Assembly: GCA_965218495.1 (NCBI GenBank)
Contig: OZ244626.1
Coordinates: forward strand, 1,612,001-1,676,000
Reading direction: 5' to 3'
Origin: G965218495 sp965218495
GTDB lineage: Bacteria; Bacteroidota; Rhodothermia; Rhodothermales; Bin80
Length of the DNA: 64,000 nucleotides
Below the pieces are notes generated by a model. It had not been told where the DNA came from and made no database searches. It saw only the letters and a program-made list of their open reading frames with translations. Position numbers and translations under genes: made by a program. Position 1 is the first letter of the stretch, and each line of letters opens with the position of its first letter. Shown here in pieces: positions 9,179-16,706 of this stretch.

Positions 9179-9643
9179 TTCATTATATACCCTGCAACGG
9201 CCCTTGGAGGCCACTGTGCCGAAGGTGGCTAGGGCTTTAGTAGGTACGGCTGGCGTCCCGCGTTCGTCGTCGACATCGGGCCATTTTACGCTGCCGGGTG
9301 CGTTGTCACGCTATGGTGCCCCCCTAAGCCGCCGGCAATGTGAGCTCGCCCCGGAAAGCTCATGCTCCCGATTTATTTCATCAAGGCCATTGGGGGACTG
9401 AGTTGAGCGATCCCCAGCCCGTTGCAAGCCACACGGAGGACCATTGCGGGCGATTTTCGGGCAGTCAAAGCGCCGCTGGCCCCTCGCGGTTCTCCATCAG
9501 GGACCATTAGTGCGTGGAATCCCCTGCTTTTGAGGCCGTTTGGTGTGGACAGGACCTACCCTGCCTGCACGTGCACTATGTAGTGTCCGTTTTGGATGCG
9601 CTTCTGCGCGCGAACGGAAGTGGAGGCGCTGCTGACCCCGCCG
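9179..9643. other. gene-free junction between two IS1380-type genes
   Basis: No supported gene. The stretch should contain the right end of the element carrying the 7754 gene and the far end of the element carrying the minus-strand gene ending at 9644. I could not identify matching inverted repeats by eye. Confidence 0.4.
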
Positions 9644-11062
9644 CTAACAGCGCTCGGGAATAATCACCCACTGCATTTCGTCGAAGCGCTCCCAATACCG
9701 GGCCCATCTCCGTGCCGCGCAGTCTGCTACCAGGAACGTCAGGTAGCGGGCGTGCCGAACGAGCCGAACGCCCACTTTGAGATACTTTTTCCGAAAGGTT
9801 GTCAAGCTCATGTACGGACGCTGGGGCACATGCAAATTGCTGCGCGCCACATGCAGCAACCCGTACGCCAGCAGGTTCAGCAGGAACAGGGCTGCGTTCC
9901 GTGCGGACACGTCCCCTTCCTCCGCTGCGGGCACCGCTATGTCCGCACCGCCACCCGCCTGTGCACGCCTGCGAGGCGAAGAAGACAGCGCCAGCGGGCA
10001 GGCCGCCTTCAGCTCACCCAAGTGCTTTTCGGCCTTGCCTCTCTTGCGGTAGCATCGTGAAAGCTGCGCCGAGGGGTAGTCCGCCAGACTCAGGTTGGTG
10101 ATCAAGAAGTAACATTCCGGATAAAGGGTGCTGGTATGCGGGGGGATCACCAAGACCACGCGACGTTCGCAGTGCCATGACTGCGCCTGATACGCCAACT
10201 CAAAGTACTGGTACGTTAAGCACCATCCCGCTTTCACGTACGGTGCCGCCAGGTTCCGCAACACGTTGTTCTTTTTCAGGCGCATCACATAGCCGATGTC
10301 GGCCCGCTCCAGCTTCGTGCAGAGCTTCCCGTCATTAAAGCCCGCGTCAAGCCGTACGATTACGCGATCGGCCACATGCTTGCGGGCCCGCCTGGCAATC
10401 TTAAGGATGAAGTCGTGGCAACCCCGTACAATATGCCGGTTGCCCGGGCGCAACATTCCGCCCAAAATGTCGCCCGTTTCCCCGCAAACGGCGATCAGCG
10501 CCTGATAGATGGTGCGTCGGTAGTGCCCGTTGTACGCGCTGCCCTGCTGACGACCGTGGGTATCGATAGGCATCCCATCCACATCGATCACCAGCGTATG
10601 GTGGCGCCTGCCACCGTTGCGCACCAACAAGTGCTCCAAGCCAAGCTTGGTTACCATCCGGCCCACGGCGGCCAGATTGCATTGGAGACTCAGCATCCCC
10701 AGTAGCCGGGAGAGGGTGGGCTGCGAAGCCACGCCGTGTTCCGCGGTGTACGCGGCCGCGCTCCGCTTCAACGAAGTGGTCACACGCACGGTCGGATCGT
10801 GCCGCATATCCTGGCTATCGCGCTGGTGTCCCCAGCCTTGCACGAGCAAGATCAGCCACTGCACCAGCAGTTTCGCCAGGCTATGGGTGCAGCGTCGCTT
10901 GTCGCGATAATCGGTCAGCTCCTCCGCGAGGCGCTCCCCCAGGTGGGTGGCGTCTAGTAGCTCGCGCCCGATGAGGGCACCGCCGTCAGAGGAGAGCGAC
11001 TCCTTGTTGGAGCCCTCGATTCTCACCGATCTGTTAAAGGATACAGTCCGCTTAAAAGCCAT
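9644..11062 (-). CDS. IS1380 family transposase, second type
   Basis: About 472 residues from the ATG at 11062 (MAFKRTVSFNRSV); an ATG further upstream gives a leader that does not look like this family. Catalytic candidates are the Asp in LVIDVDGMPIDTHGRQQG, the Asp in VRLDAGFNDGKL and the Glu in KRGKAEKHLGELK. SSDGGALIGRELLD near the N-terminus is the IS1380-type segment also seen in the 7754 protein. It is only distantly related to that protein, so the two are independent elements facing each other. No frame damage is seen. Confidence 0.88.
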   Translation of the reverse strand: MAFKRTVSFNRSVRIEGSNKESLSSDGGALIGRELLDATHLGERLAEELTDYRDKRRCTHSLAKLLVQWLILLVQGWGHQRDSQDMRHDPTVRVTTSLKRSAAAYTAEHGVASQPTLSRLLGMLSLQCNLAAVGRMVTKLGLEHLLVRNGGRRHHTLVIDVDGMPIDTHGRQQGSAYNGHYRRTIYQALIAVCGETGDILGGMLRPGNRHIVRGCHDFILKIARRARKHVADRVIVRLDAGFNDGKLCTKLERADIGYVMRLKKNNVLRNLAAPYVKAGWCLTYQYFELAYQAQSWHCERRVVLVIPPHTSTLYPECYFLITNLSLADYPSAQLSRCYRKRGKAEKHLGELKAACPLALSSSPRRRAQAGGGADIAVPAAEEGDVSARNAALFLLNLLAYGLLHVARSNLHVPQRPYMSLTTFRKKYLKVGVRLVRHARYLTFLVADCAARRWARYWERFDEMQWVIIPERC

Positions 11063-11815
11063 ACCGGATATTAGTTTAGCGATGGTGGTGAAACGCTCTT
11101 CAGGCCCATAGGCTCCGGTAATGCCGCAGCCTGACCGCCTCACGGTGCTGCGTGAGCGCTGCGCATGCCTGCAGTGCACAGGCTTATCGTTCGCGCCTGG
11201 TGATACGCAGCATTACCGCAGCAGACTGCCGATCCAAGTACCGGTACCGTAGACGCAGGTACACCCCGTAAGCGATGGTGCACCGGCTTCGCTGCAGCGC
11301 ACCTTTGAAGCGCACCGGAACCTGGCCTCCGACTGTCCGACTCAGGCGAAAAAGGGCGTCAAAAGGCTCCGCCGAAGCACCATGCGCGCGTTCACCCAGT
11401 AGCCTCGGATCAACTTATTCAATTCAGACCGCTGAATCGAGCCAAATGAACTGTGTAATACATGATAGTCTGCATATTCTCTATTCAGCAGATATCAACT
11501 CTGACCCCAAAGTATCACGGCACCAATGTCTGAATGAATTAGATGGGTGCACACCACCCAGGGCGGCGCGCGCGCCTCACCTTCATAGGCCGTTCCGGAT
11601 CCAACTTACCCCACAGATTAATAGACGCCACATGGTGGTTGCAGGATACGTGTATCCAAGAAGCACCGGTGCGCGAACAAAAGCCTTGATTCCCGCTCGA
11701 AACATGCCCGAAACAGCGCTTGCTGCCGCCGACTATTCGCTCTGGAAGGCGGGAATCAGCATTCGCGTTCGCAAACCGTGACCCACTGCCTACAAACGCC
11801 CCGAATTATGGCGAT
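11063..11815. other. gene-poor stretch upstream of IS1380 and beside higA
   Basis: No supported gene. A 168-codon plus-strand frame (11275-11781) has no recognisable domain, hydrophobic pattern or ribosome-binding context, and I do not call it. It should contain the outer end of the IS1380 element. Confidence 0.4.
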
Positions 11816-12136
11816 TCAAGAGCTTGGTGAGCGATGCGGGTTAGTGATTGGCTGTACGTTCGCCATAATTGTGTCGCCTCGCTTGATCTCGACCTGGCGT
11901 AACTCGAACGTGTTTTGAAGATTCATCCACAACTGCGGTGTGGTGCCGAAGAAGAGAGAAAGGCGCAGGGCAGTATCTGCCGTTATGCCGCGGCGCTCCC
12001 TCAAGATGTTCGATATTCTGTTGGCGGGAACGCCTAGGGATTTCGCCAACTCGTTGGCCGATATTCCCAGCTCCACGAGCTCTTCGCGCAGAATCTCGCC
12101 TGGATGTACCGGTCGCATTCCATTTTTTACGCGCAT
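11816..12136 (-). CDS. higA: HigA-type antitoxin, XRE helix-turn-helix
   Basis: A 106-residue DNA-binding antitoxin of the HigA/VapI group. It begins MRPVHPGEILREEL, the usual HigA start, and carries the helix-turn-helix NELAKSLGVPANRISNILR followed by GITADTALRLSLFFGT and LWMNLQ. It lies 9 bp downstream of the toxin gene on the same strand, the toxin-first order typical of HigBA. It should bind and neutralise the toxin and repress the shared promoter, probably through the palindrome at 12449-12474. The ATG at 12136 is used by the longest frame; the internal ATG at MRPVHPG is equally plausible. The C-terminal end past about residue 95 is not conserved in the family. Confidence 0.88.
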   Translation of the reverse strand: MRVKNGMRPVHPGEILREELVELGISANELAKSLGVPANRISNILRERRGITADTALRLSLFFGTTPQLWMNLQNTFELRQVEIKRGDTIMANVQPITNPHRSPSS

Positions 12137-12145
12137 GAGTAAACC

Positions 12146-12424
12146 TCAGTGATAGTTTTCGATGATCACGTCGTGCGGGCCGTCGCTCTTCCAGTGAAAG
12201 CAAAGCCGCCACTTGCGGTTGATCCGAATGCTGTACTGCCCTGACCTATTGCCCGACAACGTCTTCAGCCGATTACTTGGCAGTCCCCTTAGGTCCTGCA
12301 GTGATGTGGCGTTGTTCAGCAGAGTTAAGCGCCTAACTGCTTGGCCTTTGAACTCATCGAATTTCGGTATCCGTTTACCCTCGAAGAAGGTTCGGGTATC
12401 GCGATCTCCAAAGCTGCGAATCAT
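12146..12424 (-). CDS. higB: HigB-type toxin, RelE superfamily
   Basis: A 92-residue ribosome-dependent mRNA interferase-like protein. Family signs are the start MIRSFGDRDTRTFFEG, the block LNNATSLQDLRGLPSNRL..L.G...GQYSIRIN and the C-terminal WRLCFHW plus DVIIENYH, whose final His and aromatic residues are typical of HigB. Members cleave mRNA on the ribosome when free of antitoxin. It is the first gene of the higBA operon; the operator-like palindrome is 25 bp upstream. Confidence 0.9.
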   Translation of the reverse strand: MIRSFGDRDTRTFFEGKRIPKFDEFKGQAVRRLTLLNNATSLQDLRGLPSNRLKTLSGNRSGQYSIRINRKWRLCFHWKSDGPHDVIIENYH

Positions 12425-12448
12425 AGCGGTTCAAAAGCACGCAAGCTC

Positions 12449-12474
12449 CTGTACGTATGACGTACAACGTACAG
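12449..12474 (-). promoter_or_regulatory. operator-like palindrome upstream of higBA
   Basis: Perfect 8-bp arms CTGTACGT and ACGTACAG with a 10-bp spacer that contains a further GTAC. The distance to the higB start (25 bp) fits a HigA autorepression site overlapping the promoter. The sequence is seen; the binding protein is inferred. Confidence 0.6.
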
Positions 12475-12693
12475 CATTACTGCACGGTTCCGGCTACATG
12501 GAAGGAGCCTAGAAAACATAGTGACGCCCTTCCACATGGCGGGTGGATGCATCGTGTCCAAACCGCCACCGGCCCCGAAGCATCGGACAACGGTGGCGCG
12601 GTGAGCCGCGGACGGTGAACTCCAAGTCCTCCAGCTCCTTGACCTCCACGAGGACGCCCACCTAGTGAGGGTGCAAGACCGGATATAACAATT

Positions 12694-13460
12694 ATGGGAA
12701 ACTATTTAGACGCCGCAACATGGGGGCAAACAGTCTCCCGCGCATCCCCCGGCCCCATGCTCCCTGCCACTGCCCCCCAACCAGACGCCCAGGTGGCCCC
12801 CGCGGAAGCCGCGCGCATCGTGGCCGTGCTGCGGGCCGCCCTGAGCCGTGCCACGATCGAAGCCTATACCTTGCGCCTTAACACCTACGCGGAGTGGGCC
12901 GCCGCCACGGGCCGTCCCTGGAACCATGCGCTCACGCTGCTGGCCGCCCTGCGCTACGCCTGCCGCGAAGCCGGCAGCGCGGATTTTGCGCAGGACCCCG
13001 CCATAGCCCAGGCCATGCGGGGCCTGCGCCGGGAGCGCCCCCAAAAGCCCGCGCAAGTGTCTGGACTCACCTGCGAGGTGATCGCCAAAATAGAAGCCAC
13101 CGCCTGCGCCCCGCGAATAGGGTGCGGCCGGGGGCACTGCATGGAAGGGGCCAGGGCCGCCGCCCGGTGCGGACACGTGGATATCGCGCTCGTTCGCACG
13201 ATGCGCGATGGCCTCCTGCGCCGCAGCGAAGCCGCGGCCCTCCAGTGGCAAGACCTGTCCACAGAATCCGATGGCTCCGCGCGGCTGCACATCGCGCGCT
13301 CCAAAACCGACCAGGAATCGCGCGGCCACGTTGCCTACCTCACGCCCGCCACCGCAACCTGCCTGCAGCATATCAGGCCCAAGGACGCGCTGCCCGAGGA
13401 GCGGATATTTGCCATGTCCGCGCGCACCTTCGCCAACAGGGTCAAGGCGGCCGCCCGCGG
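12694..13460 (+). pseudogene. tyrosine recombinase truncated by ISL3 fragment
   Basis: The first about 255 codons encode a tyrosine recombinase: a core-binding segment (ATIEAYTLRLNTYAEWAAATGR), then the catalytic-domain start with box-I Arg in MRDGLLRRSEAAALQWQDL and the strand HIARSKTDQESRG. At about 13460, after FANRVKAAARG, the frame runs into the inverted 5' part of an ISL3 copy, which supplies 38 foreign residues up to a stop at 13575. The HxxR pair and the nucleophilic Tyr are missing, so it cannot be an active recombinase. It is related to the relic at 2423-3112. The ATG overlaps an aacaattatg motif. Confidence 0.75.
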
Positions 13461-13723
13461 GGCCGTCCTCGTAAGCTACATGAATCCGGACTTCTTGCGC
13501 CTCATGCGCAAACGTCACCTCGGAAATCTTCCAGGGAGCCTGGATGCCCAAGAGGCAACCGATGTCTTTCTTTAGTTGCGACATATCGTTGCTGGGGTTA
13601 GAAAACGTGTGCGCCATCGTGATGATGGCTTTGAAACAGGTAAGAAACGGATATGAATCCGCATCATCTCATATCGTTTCCCGTAGAATACAACATTGCA
13701 CCCATCTAATTAGGGGAAGAGCC
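13461..13723 (-). mobile_element. ISL3 fragment, 5' 263 bp only
   Basis: This matches 33227-33492 of the complete ISL3 copy 2 and keeps the inverted repeat ending GGGGAAGAGCC at 13723. The rest of the element is gone. The inner breakpoint is at ggccgtcctcg, fused in frame to the integrase gene. No duplication flank can be tested because one end is lost. Confidence 0.85.
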
Positions 13724-13776
13724 TCTATAACTAAATAGAGGACAGCCCTTTTCGCCATCATAATCGAAGCTCGGCT

Positions 13777-14898
13777 ATGGCATTTTCAGTCAGGATCCCT
13801 TCAGTCAGTACATGGGTTGGAATTGCGTTGGTGGTTGGCCCGCTCCTGTCAGTGTTGGGTTGTTCAAGGCAGGATGCGGGAACAGTCAATCGCCCTGTGC
13901 AGGTGGACGGAGAGCTGGCACCGCTGGAGGAGGCGGGGTTGAGCCCTTACGGCGCGGTACAGCTGAGTATGCGGGAAGCATCGGTTCGGAAGATGAGGAC
14001 GGCTACTTCTTTGCGACTGTCAGGGGCATAGAGATCGACCAAGAGGACAACGTTGTTGTGTTTGACGGAAGTCTCCGAAATATTCGCGTGTTCAGTCTAG
14101 CTGGCGAGTTGCTCCGCACGCACGAATTGCCGGAAGGTGTAGGACCAGGAGAATATCGCCGTGCATCCACCTTCAGCCTGTCGGAGGACAGAGAGCGCAT
14201 TTATTTGTACGACATGGAAAACCGACGGGTCACGATCCTTGACTACGCGACCTTTGAGTATATCAGTGATTTTTCACTGCAACAGACTCAACATGCCGCG
14301 ATATTCGGCGGACCGAACAACACGATATTCGCGCTTTACAGCCAGTTGACGTCTGAGGGATCTGCCACTGGTTCACGTTTTTACTGAAGACGGGGACGAG
14401 GTGGCTGCATTTGATGGTCGCCACGAAAAATATGTGGAGTATATGCAGGAGGATTTGCAGAGCTTTGACCATGTGACCATGACGCAATCAGACTCCCTGA
14501 TCTTCTTGTCCTTCGCTCTACCGTATGATATCAGGGTTTACAACAGGCGTTATGAGCTACTGAAGCGGTTCCATCAGACACCCGAGTTCTTTGGCGGTAC
14601 GGTTCGCGAAGGAGAGTGGCTTTTCCCATCCGGGTGGTGCACAAGCATCGTAATGGCCGGCGACGAGCTAGTGCTGCAAATGCTGACCAATCGGGTAGAA
14701 GACGAATTGTGGATGCACGCGTTCGACTTTTCTGGCCGTCGCAGAGGTATTCAGAAAATGTCCGGCAACGAGTGGGGAGACAGGTTTTACCTGGAAAGTC
14801 ATGCGCTGGACTCAAAGGGCAACATTTACGGTGTAACGCACACCCCATTTCCCAGGCTCATACGGTTCAGAGTCGTGCCGGTGACGCCTCCTGCATAA
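13777..14898 (+). pseudogene. 6-bladed beta-propeller lipoprotein, two frameshifts
   Basis: Three successive frames make one protein of about 370 residues. The first carries a lipoprotein signal ending LSVLGC (13777 to about 13975). The second runs about 13975-14385 (GSDEDGYFFATVRGIEIDQEDNVVVFDG and further propeller blades). The third returns to the original frame at about 14365-14898 (HVFTEDGDEVAAFDG onward). The two shifts compensate each other, so only the middle is displaced. Blade motifs of the type D...NVVV.D....I.VF...G are of the NHL/6-bladed propeller type. Related genes lie at 15263 and 20287. Sequencing error at either shift cannot be excluded. Confidence 0.65.
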
Positions 14899-15262
14899 GA
14901 AGAGTCAAGAAGTCTATACTTCACCGGACGCGTACGATGCAACGGCAACTAACGGATGGATTGATCTTCAAGGACACGGGGCGTTCGCGAGGCATGCCGG
15001 GGCAGTTTCCACGGCGGGCGGCCAGTACATGCAAAGACAAGGTAGTGGACTGGGGCTCGACGCTTGGTCCTGCACACGCGACAGGTATGTGGCCTTAGTG
15101 CCGGATACTGTTTATCGGAAGCCACAGAGTAGTTCTGCAGGAAAGTGATCTTGAGTCACGATTGAATCCGCAGGATTATATCGGCTTGTGCGCACTTCTG
15201 TCGTCATCATCGGGCCGGCCGCACGAAGCCACGTTAATGTACAGCGGTTTGACCCAGGACCA
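14899..15262. other. gene-free stretch between convergent lipoprotein genes
   Basis: No supported gene and no clear terminator hairpin. The first 25 bp are also present, inverted, near 19441. Confidence 0.4.
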
Positions 15263-16390
15263 CTAGTCCAGGAGTTCGTAGCCTACGACAATCGGAGCTC
15301 CTGATTCATTTCTATCAGCGCCGTAGATGCGTCCGGATCGTACCACACTCAATTCGAACGTTGCGGGCAGGGCAGCAATACCGATTGCTTGACCATGTGC
15401 ATTGAGCACGAGCCAACTTGCGGTCTCGTCTTCATCCTTCCCGACAAGCTCAAGCCAGACGGATCCGTGTTCATCCACTACGAACGTCTCGTAAACAGGC
15501 CACGTATCGTGCAGATCTCGTGCACTTAGCCTGTCTCTTATTGCATCGCCACCGCGTTGTTGAAAGACTGCACGTCGATCCGCAGCGGTTACTCTAACGG
15601 GGGACTGCGGGTATGTAATCTGGCCAAGTGCAGTCCCGCCCAAACCAGTTATTGCAATGTCGACGGCATCATTCCATCCCGAATACACGGTATGATTCGC
15701 GCTTAAGCGAATGGTGGAAGCACGCCCGAACGGATATGTCATGGCCCTGACACCACCGGGGGGGATGATAACCATAAAGACTTCGTTCCTTTCAATAGCC
15801 AGCAGTCGATCCGAACTAATATCTCCGTTCCAATCTACCAGAAAAACGTCGGAGAATCGCCTTTCGTTTTCCGTGGCCAAATCCGTGGAGCGATAGTATG
15901 TAAAGACGAGCGATTCTGATGTTACCCCAAGAAAATCCACCGCTGCCCCCGACTCACTTCTCTGAATAGGGACTGTATAGGCAAGCCGGTAGTGCTTAGG
16001 CTCAAAGACTGTGAGTCGTGTCCAGTCCCAGCCGTCAAATACATAAAGGGAATCAGCAGGGCCAATGTAAACACCTGATATGGCACTAAACTCGCCTGGA
16101 GCGGCTCCCCTGCTACCTATCGTAGTCAGGTGTTTGCCTTCATCCGAATACACATATACCTTGGGATCCTGCCTCTCGCCGACGAAGATGCGTCCGGCGC
16201 CGTCTACGGCAATCGAGGAGATAGATCCGAACAGGATTGAATCCCCGTTGTCACCTTCGCCCAGTCGCAGAAACTCTGCCATTTCAATGGAAGGCAAATC
16301 CTGACCGCGTCCGATGATATTCCCAGTCATCCCGTAAGCCTTCGGGCACCAAGCCAGCATCACACAAGCCAGCATCCACCAGAGGACCAT
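15263..16390 (-). CDS. 6-bladed beta-propeller protein, secreted
   Basis: About 375 residues from the ATG at 16390 (MVLWWMLACVMLAW), chosen because it opens a signal peptide; the frame is open for another 111 codons upstream but those look non-coding. After the signal, repeated blades of the NHL type follow, for example SISSIAVDGAGRIFVGERQDPKVYVY and GVYIGPADSLYVFDG and later TFVVDEHGSVWLELVG. The family is abundant in Bacteroidota; functions are mostly unknown, with surface location and binding roles assumed. The stop is at 15263. It faces the damaged homologue at 13777 and lies 317 bp from a DruA-IS4 element. Confidence 0.75.
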   Translation of the reverse strand: MVLWWMLACVMLAWCPKAYGMTGNIIGRGQDLPSIEMAEFLRLGEGDNGDSILFGSISSIAVDGAGRIFVGERQDPKVYVYSDEGKHLTTIGSRGAAPGEFSAISGVYIGPADSLYVFDGWDWTRLTVFEPKHYRLAYTVPIQRSESGAAVDFLGVTSESLVFTYYRSTDLATENERRFSDVFLVDWNGDISSDRLLAIERNEVFMVIIPPGGVRAMTYPFGRASTIRLSANHTVYSGWNDAVDIAITGLGGTALGQITYPQSPVRVTAADRRAVFQQRGGDAIRDRLSARDLHDTWPVYETFVVDEHGSVWLELVGKDEDETASWLVLNAHGQAIGIAALPATFELSVVRSGRIYGADRNESGAPIVVGYELLD

Positions 16391-16706
16391 TCCACCAGCT
16401 GCTCGGCAGGCATCGTATTCAGGGTGGCGCTTGTGGACCTGCACATTTCGTGCGCAGTCAGTGCCAAATTTGACTAGTCGAATCGTCATTGCGAGGCTCG
16501 CACGCTGGTTGAAGGCAAGGCAGCCCAGATAACACAGCGAAAGACTCGGGGGTTTCCTGCCGGAGTGTGCAGAACAATGGGACATTCCGGTTCGCGTTTG
16601 CCATGCTGCCTGCATAGAGAACGCCGCCTTCAGGCGCTCTAGGCCATGGGTTTTGAAGGACCTGTTGGTCCAAGCTGGTGACAAGGAGCGCGCCGCGCAT
16701 CTAGCC
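16391..16706. other. leader region of propeller gene up to the IS
   Basis: No supported gene. It holds the upstream region of the minus-strand propeller gene. The 8-bp duplication atctagcc of the adjacent element occupies 16699-16706. Confidence 0.4.

Noticed and set aside
11275..11781. 168-codon plus-strand frame
   Set aside because: No recognisable content, no ribosome-binding context, irregular composition.
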